Shown: positions 31,909 through 44,862 of the stretch, one piece after another
Layout: the number at the start of each line of letters is the position of its first letter
How positions within the stretch are numbered: position 1 is the stretch's first letter
Assembly (NCBI GenBank): GCA_049999725.1
Contig: JBNGIS010033894.1
Span: 62,001 to 126,000 of the forward strand
Source of the DNA: Haplomitrium mnioides
Taxonomy: Eukaryota > Marchantiophyta > Haplomitriopsida > Calobryales
DNA length: 64,000 nucleotides
Direction of reading: 5' to 3'
Translations under genes and position numbers: made by a program
The notes under the pieces: generated by a model
Databases searched by the model: none
The model's input: the letters and a program-made list of their open reading frames with translations, nothing else
Told to the model about the DNA's origin: nothing

Positions 31909-34655
31909 ACCAAACAGTAAGTCCGAGAGGCGAGGTCTTTTGTTTGTGTCGAGTGAATTTGTTTAGAATTGTAGTTCAGCTGAGGGTTATGTAATCCTAA
32001 GAACTACAATGTGCTTAGTTTGGCATAGCGTCAGACATATGCCAGGTAATAGTAGGCAATGCAGAAGTCCGGCTCAAAGTATCATGTCATCTCTGAGCCA
32101 ATTTCCAAACAGATGTCTTGTGGTTTGGGCAAGAAGTTTGAGGGACAAAGTTAAGTCCCAACTATCCTCAAATGTTCATTGAAGTAACTCATGGCGCTAC
32201 TACAATTTTATTCAAGTTCATTGCTTGGGCCATAGTTTACCTTTGAATCCTTGCATTATCAGAAGTGCTTATGATGACGACAAAGGATGTGAACAAAGCT
32301 TCAATGCACACTCCCTTCAATTGGAATACCGTTCAATGGGTACTCATTTCCAGATGTTGAGCTTCACCGAGAAACTCAAGACTGTGAAAGACATTGGGGC
32401 TTTTACTAAGCTAAGGGCAGGCCTTTGGTGGTGCAGGTGGACGTGATTGAGATGACCAAGACAATGTATTCGTTTCGAGTAAGATTTGTTTAGAGGTCAT
32501 ATTAATTAGGATGTAATGAAAAACAGCAGAGATTGATGAGCAGCAAAGTAGCCTACACTATTCTCAACCACTCTCATCAAATTCAACCCCTCTCATCAAA
32601 ATTTTCACCTGTGTTCGAGCCAATCATGTTGAAAACGCAGTTTCCGAATGTAAAACGACCTGATGGAACAATAAACTAGAATGTTCGATCCACTTCGGAT
32701 TTTCTGGGGGTAATATGAATCAGAACCTTAGGATGGTGAAGAAACTAAATGATCGATTGAGAGTTGAAGGAACAACCCACAAGTGACTCAGAATGTCAGC
32801 TGTTACCTGCGCAGAGTGTCGAGGGGTAAACAGTTGCATGTCATTGAGAAATGATTAGGTCTATATTTCAGTCTGTTTTTTGATGGTCCAGCGAAAATCG
32901 CAATCAAACTTTCCAACATGAATTCAATGTGCAATTGGGACGCTCTCGCTCACATGAGGAGCAAGAGCTGGTGATTGGGAAAATAAACTGATGGAGATGG
33001 CCGGGCCAGCAACGTCTGAATCCCCAGAGAGTGCAAGATTACCAAGAATTACATGCTTCATCTAGCGTCAAAGTCATGCCAAGCGGAAGATTTCTCACCA
33101 CTGCCACTGTACGTAATTGGGGTAGCTTCGTCAAATCCCTCACATGACATTTTGCACATGTGTATGGTCCAGATCGTTGATATTTCGGAATATTTTCAAT
33201 TACGAACCTTGAGTTTAGCTGCAATTGCAGTCAACTTTGGCAACTACTGAATTTTAGCCGCGCGCATGACCTGCTACAAATTTCTTCGCAATTCGTAGAG
33301 TCAGATTGTTCTCAGATATTAGTCATAATATTCTTATGGCTCAGTGGGAGTCAGTGAATTCAATTATGGTTGCACGGATGTATTTGGCTGACTGCCATGA
33401 CATCCCACAAAAGTGAAATGTTCTGTTGCTCGCAAAAATGCTAGCTGACTACTTGAATATTGATAAAGCCTTTTCGGTGCGTGAGAAAACAATTTAATGT
33501 GGTGCTTTGGGAGGTCTGCAAAGGTCTACAAGCGAAGCAGTCGGAGACACTGTTCAGCAGCAGTGCCGGCTTCAAGATAAGTGAGTGAAAAACATCCACA
33601 TGGACTGTTCCAAACTGCAAAGATACAGGGGATCATGACTCTGGCGCATTGAATTTAGCTAAGACAATCTGCATCCTTCAAGACCATTGTTTTGATTCCG
33701 CCTTTTAGAAAGTACTGAGATCGTTGCTCTACTCTCCGCATTGAGAATATGACAACTGCGATGCATGATGTTGGTGAAACGCAGGTGCTCTGAGTAGGAA
33801 TACGAAGTGATCGTGGCTTGTGAGCATCACGAGACATTGAGAAACACACATTGGTAGAGCTCTTACATGATGCGTTAGTCACAACTTAATAAAAAAACAC
33901 AAAAACCATTGCCAAAACTAAGTATTTTATAGGCTTTTAGGAATAACTAAAACTTTAGAATTAGTGTTGAATGGTGATAATCGACAACGTCAAATAGTTT
34001 GTTAACTATATTGATTAGGGAATCAACTATAATTAACTTAACGTAATCAATTAATTAACTATAATTAATTGTAGTGCAACATGCACTACAATTCTCTTAA
34101 AAATACAATATTTATATATAACTAATTTTGCTAAATTAACAAAGTGTAACTAATAGCGATTAACACCAACAATCTAAAACAACAACAACTCACTCACTTC
34201 AACAAACTTAAAATTTGGATAACTTTCTTTCAACATCGTGTTGTAGTATACTAAACAATCAGAAACATATTCAACAATAAACCATCGCAAACAATCTTAT
34301 TGAAAAAAAAAACACTAACAAAAAGTGTGACAATACAGGAAACATGTCTAATATCTAGTTTCATTGTGCTTCACAAATTTGAAAATGTTGAAGTACTTTC
34401 CAACACTAAAATTTATGACAGCAAATAGTTAAAAATCTCTATATAACTTGTTTGCAATGATGTTTTGCACACATCACATTCACAATACATTCAACATTGA
34501 AATGTCAAAAAATATGTTCTAAACTATGGGATGTGGTTGTCTCACATGCTGCATATGTGTGACTATAATTTGTTGGATTTCTATGTTTCTATTTAATGCA
34601 TAATGAGATGATGTCTTAGCTTGCCTTGTATTAGTAACAATCGCTCAATCTGTTG
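31909..34655. other. Non-coding flank, no feature recognised
   Basis: I looked for a DYW domain, exons and transposon domains and found none. The last 700 bases (33,900-34,655) are strongly AT-rich. The short open frames here (32,225-32,446, 33,053-33,250 and others) show no motif. Confidence 0.5.
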
Positions 34656-34659
34656 AGGT

Positions 34660-37600
34660 ATATTAAGTAGACACATTGATAGACAATCGATCTAGATGAA
34701 GAAAGGTCAACCCCTTCTCCACTGAAAGTTGGTTGAGGTATATTAGGTGGACACATTGCTGGGTAATCGGTTTGGATTGAGAAGATTCAACTCCTTGTCC
34801 ACTAATAGTCTGCAGGGGTATATTGGGTGGACACATTGGTGGACAATTGGTTCGAATGGAGAAGGGTCAACCCCTTCTCCATTGCAAGCTTGTCAAGGTA
34901 TATTAGGTGGACACATTGGTGGATAGTTGGTATGAATAGAGAAGGGTCAACCCCTTCTCCACTGATAGTTGGTCGAGGTATACTAGATGGACAAATTGGT
35001 GGACAATCAATCCGGATGGAGAAGAGTCGACCCCTTCTCCACTGATAGTTTGTTGAGGTATATTGGATGGACACATTGGTGGAAAGCCGGTTCGAATGGA
35101 GAAGGGTCAACCCCTTCTCCATTGACATTTTGTCGAGGAACATTAGGTGAGCACATTGATGGACAATCGGTTTGGATGGCGAAGAGTCAAGTCCTTGTCT
35201 CTTAATAGTCTATAGAGGTATATTGGGTGGACAATTGGTTTGGATGGAGAAGGGTCAACCTCTTCTCCATTGCAAGCTTGTCAAGGTATATTAAGTAGAC
35301 ATATTGGTGGACAGTTGGTATGAATGGAGAAGGGTCAACCCCTTCTCCACTAACAATCTGTTGAGGCATATTAGATAGACACATTGGTGGACAATCAATA
35401 TGGATGGAGAAGAGTCGACCACTTTCCTACTAATAGTCTGTCGAGGTATATTGGACAGACACATTGGTGGACAATCGATCCGGATAGAGAAGGGTCAACC
35501 CCTTCTCTATTGACAATTTGTCAGGGTATATTTGGTAGATATATTGGTAGACAATTGGTCCACCTGGAGAAGGGTCAACCCCTTCTCCACTGAGCGTTGG
35601 TTGAGGTATATTAGATGGATACATTGGGGGATAATCAACCTAGATGGAGAAGAGTTGACCCCTTCTCCACTAATAGTTTGTCGAGGTATATTGGATGGAC
35701 ACATTGGTAGATAATTGGTTTGAATGGAGAAGGGTCAACCCCTTATCCACTGAAAGTTTGTCGAGGCACATCAAGTGGACACATTGGTGGACAATCGGTC
35801 TGGATGGAGAAGGGTCAACCACTTCTCTACTAACAATTTGTTGAGGTATATTAGATGGACATATTGGTAGACAATCGATTTAGATGGAGAAAGTCGACCA
35901 CTTCTCGAGTGATAGTCTGTCGAAGTATATTGGGTGGACACATTGGTAGACAATTAGCTTAGATGGAGAAGAGTCAACCCTTCTCCACTCACAACTTGTC
36001 AAAGTAAATTAGGTGGGCACGTTGGTGGATAATAAGTATGAATGGAGAAGGGCCAACCCCTTCTCCACTAATAGTATGTTGGGGTATATTGAGTGGACAC
36101 ATTGGTGGACCATTGATCCGGATGGAGAGGGGTCAACCCCTTCTCTACTGATAGTTTGTCAAGGTATATTCGGTGGACACATTGGTGGACAATTGGTTTG
36201 GATGGAGATTAGTCAACTCCTTGTCCACTAATAGTTTGTAGGGGTATATTGGGTGGACATATTGGTGGACAATTGGTTCGGATAAAGAAAGGTCAACCTG
36301 TTCTCTATTGCAAGCTTGTCAAGGTATGTTATGTGGATACATTGGTGGATAATCGGTATGAATGGAGAAGGGTCAACCCCTTCTCCACTAACAATCTATT
36401 GAGGTATATTAGATGGACATATTTGTGGACAATCGGTCAGGATGGAGAAGAGTCGACCACTTCCCCATTGATAGTTTGTCGAGGTATATTGGATGGACAC
36501 ATTGGTGGACAATCGGTCTGGATAGAGAAGGGTCAACCCCTTCTCTACTAACAGTTTGTGAGGGTATATTTGGTAGACACATTGGTAGAAAATTGGTCAA
36601 TGTGGAGAAGGGTCAACCCCTTCTCCACTGATAGGTTGTCAAGGTATAGTAGATGGACACATTGGTAGACAATCAATCCAGATGGAGAAGAGTCGACACC
36701 TACTCCACTAATAGTTTGTCAAGGTATATTGGATGGACACATTGGTGGAAAATTGGTTTGAATGGAGAAGGGTCAACCTTTTCTCCATTGACACTTTGTT
36801 GAGGCCCATTAGGTGAATACATTGGTGAACAATCGGTTTGAATGGAGAAGAGTCAACTCCTTGTCTACTAATAGTGTCTGTAGGGGTATATTGGGTGGAC
36901 AATTGGTTCGGATGGAGAAGGGTTAACCCCTTTTCCATTGCAAACTTGTCGAGTTATACTAGGTGGACAATTGGTATGAATGGAGAAGGGTCAACCCCTT
37001 TTACACTAGCAATCTGTTGAGGTATATTAGATGGACACATTGGTGGACAATCAATTTGGATGGAGAAGAGTCGACCATTTTCCCACTGATAGTCTGTCGA
37101 GGTATATTGGATGGACATATTGGTGGACAATTAGTTCGGATAGAGAAGGGTCAACCCCTTCTCTATTGACAATTTGTCGGGGTATATTTGGTAGACACAT
37201 TGGTAGACAATCGGTCCATATGGAGAAGGGTCCAACGCCTTCTCCAGTGACAGTTGGTTGAGGTATCTTAGATGGGTACATTGGTGGACAATCAATCTAG
37301 ATAGAGAAGAGTCGACCCCTTCTTCATTGATAGTTTGTCGAGGTATATTGGATAGACACATTGGTGGATAATTGGTTCAAATGGAGAAGGGTCAACCCCT
37401 TCTCCACTGAAAGTTTATCGAGGTACATCAGGTGGACACATTGGTAGACAATCGGTCTGGATGGAAAAGGGTCAACCACTTCTCCATTGACAATTTGTTG
37501 AGGTATATTAGATGAAGACATTGGTGGACAATCGATTCGGATGGAGAAAGTCGACCAATGATAGTCTGTCGAGGTATATTGAGTGGACACATTGGTAAAC

Positions 37601-38990
37601 AATTAGCCTAGATGGAGAAGAGTCAACTCCTTCTCCACTGAGAGCTTGTCAAAGTATATTGAGTGGGTACATTGGTGGACAATCAGTATGAATGGAGAAG
37701 GGCCAACTCCTTCTCCATGAATAGTATGTTGGGGTATATTGAGTGGACACATTGGTGGAGCATCGGTCCGGATAGAGAGGGGTCAACCCTTCTCAAGTGA
37801 TAGTTTGTCGAGGTATATTAGGTGGACAAATTGGTGGACAATTGGTTTGGATGGAGAAGAGTCAACTCCTTTTCTACTAATAGTCTGTAGGGGTATATTA
37901 GGTGGACACATTAGTGGATGATCAGTCTAGATGGAGAAGGGTCAACCCCTTCTCTATTGCAAGCTTGTCGAGGTATATTAGGTGGACACATTGGTGGACA
38001 ATCAGTATGAATAGAGAAGGGTCAACCACTTCTCTACTCACAATCTATTGAGGCATATTAGATGGACACATTAGTGGACAATTGATCGAGATGGAGAAGA
38101 ATTGACCACTTCTCCAGTGATAGTCTGAGGTGTATTGGATGGACACATTGATGGACAATCAATTTGGATTGAGAAGGGTCAACCCTTTCTCTACTAACAA
38201 TTTGTTGGGGTATATTTGGTAGACACATTGGTAAACAATTGGTCCATTTAGAGAAGGGTCAACCCCTTGTCCACTGATAGTTGGTCGAGGTATATTAGAT
38301 GGACACATTGGTGGACAATCAATCCGAATGGAGAAGAGTTGACCTCTTCTCCACTGATAGTTTGTCGAGGTATATTGGATAGACATATTGGTAGACAACC
38401 AGTTTGAATAGAAGAGGGTCAACCCCTTCTCCATTGGTAGTTTGGCAAGGTACATTAGGTGGACACATTGGTGGACAATCAGTCTGGATGGAGAAGGGTC
38501 AACCACTTCTCCACTGAAAATCTCTTGAGGTATATTAGATGGACAAATCGGTGGACAATCAATCCGAATGGAGAAAGTCGACCACTTCTCCACTAATAGT
38601 CTATCGAGGTATATTGGGTAGACACAATGGTAGACAATCAGCTCAGATAGAGAAGAGTCAACCCCTTCTCCACTGGCAGCTTGTCGAAGTATATTAGGTG
38701 AGCATATTAGTGAACAGTCGGTATGAATAGAGAAGAGCCAACCCCTTCTCTACTAACATTATATCGAGGTATATTGAGTGGACACATTGGTGGACCATTG
38801 GTCTAGATGGAGAGGGGTCAACCCCTTCTCCATTGATAACTTGCCCAAGTATTTTGGTTGACAGTCGGTTGAGATGAAGAAGGGTTAACCCCTTCTCTAC
38901 CGACAACTTGTCGAAGTATATTGGTGGACAATCCAATGGACACATTGGTAGACATTTGGTTTAGATAGAGAAGGGTCAACTAATAGCCTC
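34660..38990. repeat. Satellite array, monomer about 80 bp
   Basis: Head-to-tail copies of an about 80-bp monomer with the order GAGGTATATTGGGTGGACAC, ATTGGTGGACAATCGG, a variable YGGATGGAGAA, GGGTCAACCCCTTCTCC and ACTGATAGTTTGTC. By length there are about 54 copies. Each has an inverted repeat GGAGAAGGG-TCAAC-CCCTTCTCC. Some monomers lack 12 bases (ACATTGGTGGAC), at 35,224 and 36,896. Open frames of 60-144 codons in several frames are products of the periodicity, not genes. Landmark variants show a 1.65-kb higher-order period. Confidence 0.95.
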
Positions 38991-40735
38991 ACAAAGTATA
39001 CTGGTAGACAATCAGTTGAGATGGAGAAAGGTCGACCAACATCCTCAACTAAAAGCCTAGCGAAGTGTATTGGTGGACAATTGGTAGTTTATTGGTAGAA
39101 AATTCATTCACATGGAGAAAGATAGAGAGACAAGTTATGTTGATGGAAAATTGCCAAAGTAAATTGGTGGACAATTAGTCTAGACAGAGAAAGATATAGA
39201 GGAAAAGTATGTTGGTTGACAACCAACTCAAATGGAGAAAGGTCAGTAACAACCTACCAGAGTAAATTGGTGGACAGTTGGTAGAATATACTGGTCGAAA
39301 ATTGGTTTAGATAGAGAAGGGTCAACCAAGATCTTCCACCAATAGTCTACTGAAGCATATTGGTGGACAATTTGTTGAAATTGAGAAAGATAGAGAGGCA
39401 AAGTATGTTGGTAGACAACTAACTCAAATGAAGAAAGGTCCAGTAATAATCTACTAGAGTAAATTGGTGGACAATTGGTCCAAATGAAGAAGGGTTGGCC
39501 AATAGCCTTGATCTACAACCAATTAAAGTACATTGGTGGCCATTCTATATAGATGAAGAAAAGTAGAACGACAACTTGCCGAAGTGTATTGGTGAAAAAT
39601 TGGTTAAGACTCATAGCCTTGATTGACACATTAGAGAGGTATATCAATAGAAAATCTATGGAGTATATTGGTGGATAATCAATCTAATTAAAGAAAGATA
39701 GAAAAGTAGAGTATATTGTTTGACAATCAGCAAAGTATATTGATGAACAATCAATCTTGATGGAAAAAGATGGAGAAGAAAAGTGCATAGGTGGACATCT
39801 ATTCAGAATAAGAAAGGTAGACCAACAACCTACCAGAGTGTAATGGTAGAGAGTCGATCTAGATGGAGAAGAATCAATTAACAACCTACCAAAGTATATT
39901 GGTGGACAATCTATCTAGATGGAGAAGACAAGTATACTTGTGGACAATCGGTGGATTATATGTCTTGACAATTGGTCCAAATAGAGATAGATAGAGAGGC
40001 AAAGTATATTAGTAGAAAGTCAGTACAATACATTGGTAGACAATCGGTTGATATAAATAAAGATGGAGAAGCAAAGTATATTGGTGGAAAATTGGCACAT
40101 TATTTTTTGGTTGACAATTGGTGGACGTTTGCCAGAGTATATTGGTGGACAATCATCAAATGAACAAGCAAAGTATATTGGTGGAAAATTGGTGAAGTAT
40201 ATTGGTGGAAAACTGATTTGGTTGACATTCACTAAATTATATTTTAACCAATTGTACACCAATATACTTAGCTTCTTCATTATACTTTATATAGACCGAT
40301 TGTCTACCAATATAGAAAGATGCACAAGCGGGAGTACACTGGTGGAAAAGCGGTGGAGTATGCTATTGGTAGACAATTGGGTCAATTAATAGTATGTTGG
40401 AGTATATTGGTGGACAATCTACAAGGTATATTTGTGGAAAATCAAGTCGGTCAACATTCGGCGAAGTATACATGTAGAAAATTGGTTCAAAAGAAGAAAG
40501 ATAGAGAAGCGGAGTATGTTGGTGGAGAATAAGTCCAAATGGAGAAAGATGGAGAAGCAAAGTATATTGGTGGACTAAAAAAAAGTCAATTGATGGATGA
40601 TTGGTCAACATCAAGAAAGACAGAGTATATTGATAAACTTATAGAGAAAGATGGAGAAGCGGAATATATTTGGTAGACAATTGGGAAAGGATATTATTGG
40701 TGGAAAATCAATCTTGATTGAGAAAGATAAAGAAG
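38991..40735. repeat. Degenerate flank of the satellite array
   Basis: The hairpin block fades out while the TATATTGGTGGACAATYGGT block persists at irregular 20-60 bp spacing, with AGATGGAGAAAGATAGAGA spacers. This is the usual look of the diverged edge of a satellite. The copia element is inserted at its end. Confidence 0.9.
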
Positions 40736-40740
40736 CAAAG
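40736..40740. other. Target-site duplication of the copia element (left)
   Basis: CAAAG precedes the 5' LTR, and CAAAG at 47,773-47,777 follows the 3' LTR. A 5-bp duplication is standard for Ty1/copia. Confidence 0.85.
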
Positions 40741-41010
40741 TATTGTAATGCATGTAGTAAGATGATTAGGTTAATAGATAATTATTCCTTAATCTATGAT
40801 TAGAGTGTAGGATTAGTATTAGGAGGTTAGTGCTAATCCTATGAGATTAGCATATCCTAACTCCTTTGTACTTTATATGATGATTATTACATGAGAGAGA
40901 AGAGCTTGAAGTGAGAGAAGAGAAGGAGAAGAAGATTGGAGTTTTGTTCATATGATTGTTGCCACATTCCTCACATCCTATGCATGAGCTAATGGGCTTG
41001 TTTTCCAACA
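40741..41010 (+). repeat. 5' LTR of the copia element
   Basis: It begins TATTGTAATGCATG and ends TTTTCCAACA. The target duplication and the matching AGTATTG start of the 3' LTR place the left end at TA, so the ends are TA...CA rather than TG...CA. CTTTATATGATG near 40,871 is a weak TATA candidate. Confidence 0.9.
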
Positions 41011-41011
41011 C

Positions 41012-41025
41012 GTTATCAACATTGT
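41012..41025 (+). other. Putative primer-binding site of the copia element
   Basis: GTTATCAACATTG follows the LTR end by one base. The GTTATCA core is common at this place in plant copia elements, some of which prime from inside initiator tRNA-Met. Identity of the primer not proven. Confidence 0.5.
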
Positions 41026-43588
41026 TCTCTAGCTGATCTATATATTTTTCAAATATTTTTTTTATAAATTTTTTGAATAATTTTTCAAAAAACAAAAACA
41101 AAGTTTTTCCTTTTTGATTCCCCATATAATACTTATATACATTTTTATTTTCTTTTTTCCACTTCTCATACCTCCTAAATCATTAAATTACAATATTTTA
41201 TAATTTTTGAATTATATTATATTGAGGGAAGAGGATCTCTTGAACAGCAGGGAGAAATTCAGAAATTTTGAAGCATTGAAGCAAAATTGGAGTCATCTGA
41301 AGGAATAATTGAGGTCGCCCAGGGGAGGCGATCCTTTTCCAAGAAGAATTAGAAGTTTTCATCAAGATTTGGCTCAGCTCTCATCCAGATTGCAGATTTC
41401 AAGTTTTCAGAAATTCTTCATCAACTAAGACAAATTTTGAATCAAATTCATCAGGAGAAGAAGTGCAATTCGATCTTGATCACATAGCAATTCGAATTGA
41501 AGGATTTGGTGAAGAATCGAGTGAGAAATTGCCAGATTTCAAACGCTGAAATTTTGAGGAAGAATTCACAATCGAAGAGGAAGAAACACCGAATCAGAGA
41601 TATATCAACGTTTTGTCATAGATCGAGGCTTTTCAAAAGGTCACCAAGGAGTGGAAGCGGTGATCTATCACTGTTTTGGATTTGAAGCAAGTTGAAAGTT
41701 CGACTCAGGAGAAGTGATTATTGTTGGTGAAATGGTGATACTTCACTGTTTTGATAGTGCAATTTGAAAGTTCAAAAGGGTGCAACGGAGTGTTTTCTGA
41801 AAGTTCAAAATTCCTTTTTTGAAGCGGTGATATATTGGTGTTTCGGCAAAAGTTCGAAAATGTGATTTCGGTAACATCTGAAAGTTCGAAGCTCTTTTTA
41901 TTCATCGTATCAGCGCTTTATCCTTGTTTTGGAGTTTATTCTATTTTATTCCGAGAGTTTCTTGAAAGGCAAAAAGTTGATTTATCGTTCTTTCGGCCAT
42001 AATTTGATTATTTTATTGAAAGTTCGAAAGTACATTCGGTAAAGTCGGAAAGTTTGAAAAGCGCAACTCTAAGACGAAGCGGCACTATATCACAGTTTCA
42101 AAAATTTGATGGAGAAATAAAATAATAAAAATATTCTAGCTCGGATGGGAAGCCACTCATATATATTTTTCTAAGCCTATCCTAGAATGCCACGTGTCGC
42201 AAGCCGATTGGAGAAGTCAGAGCCAAACCCCACCCCCAGATGCAGGGAGTGAGGGGGTTTCTCTAATAGTAACCATTGAAGGGGTTACAAGTGAGAGGCA
42301 TTTATACAAGGAGCTTGTTTGGCGAGTCTGCTTATGGGATCATTTGGAGGTTGCTGGTGAAGTGATGTTAGCTTTGGATATCGGAGCTGTTCTCCGAAGC
42401 GCCTGAAGCTATACCGAACCTATTAAGTTGCCCGAAGCAACGAGATTCAACCGCGAAGCTATTCTAATCCGCCAAACCTACTAGATTTATACCCGAAGCT
42501 AATAAGTTTACCAAGCCTGCTTATAATAACAACCGAAGCATACATTTTCTCCCGAACCTAATTTTTCAACCGAACCTAACAGTTCGTGAAGGGGGAGATT
42601 TCTGAACTTTCTAATTGATCTTTTGGCATCAAAATCTACTTTTTCTTCAGATCTGACACTACAGATGTGATTGCCTGGTCCTGACGATCATTCTGAGCTC
42701 TCATTTTCCCATTTTGGCTAAGATTTAAGGACACACTGACCTTTTCAAATTCAGGTCTTTTTGTGTGATAGAGCATAACATTTATGCTATGAAATTGACA
42801 GGTCCAAAACACTAATTCACATACCGGAATCATATTTTGAGTCAAATCACTACAAAACTCTATTCTGGAACTCAAATTCAACTGTCTGACCTACAAATTT
42901 GACATTCAGATATGTAGAATTCAAAAAAATTAACACATTTAGTTCATCTGAAATTGTCAATTGGAGTTTTCTGAGAGCATACACTTGTTTATCTCACTGA
43001 TTCAACTCATAATTGAGTTTATAATTGTCAATCACAAACACATACATCTGTACTGATATCCACACAATTAGTTACTCTGTTTCTAACAGAATCACAAAAC
43101 TGAGTTTGAAAGAAAGCAAACCTTATAGTTCAGAGACAATCTGATATCCTGGGAGTTGGCAATCACTATAATCTTTATACACAGTGTTACTTTATCAACA
43201 CACTGAACTCTCAGAACATATTCAGAAGTTCTAACATACATCTAAGTGGTTCAAGAACTCTAGGAACCAATTTGCATGTTCAAACAGATTATATCAAATT
43301 CTGCAAACTATATATAAAAACATAGGCTACATCAACATCTAGAATCTTGTGGAGATATAGTGGAGGCGTATTGCTGATATCTCCAACTGTTTTCTGATAT
43401 ATTACAAGATCAACAACTAGCCTACAACGAGCATAATAGGGACTATCTTTTACACATAACCTATGTTATAACAAATTGTTTCATCTGTTGTTTTCTAGAA
43501 TTGCAAAGAGTTTAATATTTTGAATTTTCTACATTTTCATAAATCTTTCATTTATCTTCCAACCTTCAAAACTCTTTTGCATTCTAAA
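41026..43588 (+). other. Long untranslated leader of the copia element
   Basis: About 2.6 kb without a recognisable protein. 41,690-42,055 repeats GAAAGTTCGAAA-like motifs about seven times. 42,395-42,590 repeats CCGAAGCTA / CCGAACCTA about ten times and ends in GTGAAGGGGGAG, which resembles the true polypurine tract (CAAGGGGGAG at 47,538). The rest, 42,600-43,588, is AT-rich with no motif seen. It may include a fragment of another element. Confidence 0.6.
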
Positions 43589-44560
43589 ATGGAAAAATTA
43601 AGCTTCAAATAGGTGACCATTGAAGGAGACAACTATCTCTCATGGTCACTGGATGCAACAGCTCATCTGGTCTCTAAAGGATTGCAGACCACAATCCTGA
43701 TAGATGATGATATAACAGAACAACAGAAAGCCTAGGCATTGGTTTTCATAAGGCACTATCTCTCTGAATCTCTTAAAATTCAGTACCTGAATGAAAGTAA
43801 CCCCAGAATTCTCTGGGATAGCTTGAAAGACAAATTTGACCACACCAAGCAATACATCTGCCTAATGCAAGGCATGATTGGGTCAATCTAAGAGTTCAAG
43901 ACTTTCCTACTATTTCCAAATATAATAGTGAATTGTTCAGAATAACATCACAGCTGACATTATGTGGACATCCAGTTTCTCAAGAAAAACAAATTGAGAA
44001 AAAATTATCCACTTTCCATTCAGCCAACATGATTCTGTCCGCACAATACAGAAACTTGCATTTCTCTACTTATTCTGAACTAATAGCCTATTTACTATTA
44101 GCAAAGAAACATTAGGATTTGCTGATGAACAATTCTAAAGTCAGACCTCCTGGTACCCTACCTCAAAATCCTAAACCTGAAGTTCATTATTCCAAGCCTA
44201 CAAACAGCAGAGGTATGTCTACAACAAGGGCCAAACATGGTTCTTTAAGACATAATTCTCAAAGGGGTAAAACTCCTATTAATGGTAGGAATCAACAATT
44301 CAGGGGGAGAGGAAGGGGCATGGGTAACTCTGCACGTTTCTATCCAAGAGGAAGAAGAGGAGGCAGGAATACATATAATGACAAAAACCAGCCATCCTCA
44401 AGTAATTCAAGAGGACCGATTGTTTGGAGTAGATGTGGGACCATTGGGCATACAACTAAAGCTTGCAGAATCCCAACACATTTGGTCGCACTCTATGCTA
44501 AAGATAAAAGTCTGAAAGCTGCAACAGAAAATCATGGGGTCTTTATGGATCAGACCTATA
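43589..44560 (+). pseudogene. gag of the copia element (broken)
   Basis: ATG at 43,589 opens a copia gag: VTIEGDNYLSWSLDATAHL, then YLSESLKIQYL, ILWDSLKDKFD and ELFRITSQLTLCG. Stops lie at codon 8 and near 43,733, 43,889 and 44,113, with a one-base frameshift near 43,905. From 44,119 the frame is open. An Arg/Gly-rich tract (RGRGRGMGNSARFYPRGRRGG) precedes a zinc knuckle near 44,425 reading WSRCGTIGHTTKAC: the first Cys is Trp, so zinc binding would be lost. Confidence 0.85.
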
Positions 44561-44862
44561 CCTTTAGCGATTATATGGATAAGGAAGAGGATATTCATAT
44601 ACCAAAAACCAACATGATTCAGTGTACAAACTCTACACTTCCTCTTGATGACATCCATACTTGTATTATAGACAGTGGCAATACTCATACTATTTTAAAA
44701 TGCAGGCCCTATTTTACCAAGCTGACGCCCTCTCATCGAAAGGTGACTACTATTATGGGGAGCAATCAGATTGAGGAAGGACAAGGACCAGCAATTATCA
44801 GATTGCAACAAGGGACTGTAATACATATCAGATCAGCTATTTTACGCACCAAGTGCCACTAG
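44561..44862 (+). pseudogene. Aspartic protease of the copia element
   Basis: CIIDSGNTHTILK, with the Asp-Ser-Gly catalytic triplet intact at 44,671-44,679, is followed by VTTIMGSNQIEEGQGPAII, the flap region. The open frame ends at 44,862; further protease and linker sequence continues with stops. Confidence 0.85.

Noticed and set aside
31800-32460. Possible DYW deaminase exon after the PPR stop
   Set aside because: Searched for the HSE, CxxCH and DYW signatures in the forward frames and saw none.
38159-38593. Minus-strand frame of 144 codons with repeating CVHLMYL / EKGLTLF words
   Set aside because: A product of the 80-bp satellite read in frame over several monomers; insertions and deletions in other monomers break it, and it occurs in many versions.
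34660-40735. CRISPR-like array
   Set aside because: There are no unique spacers; the whole monomer repeats head to tail with drift, as in a plant satellite, and the context is eukaryotic.
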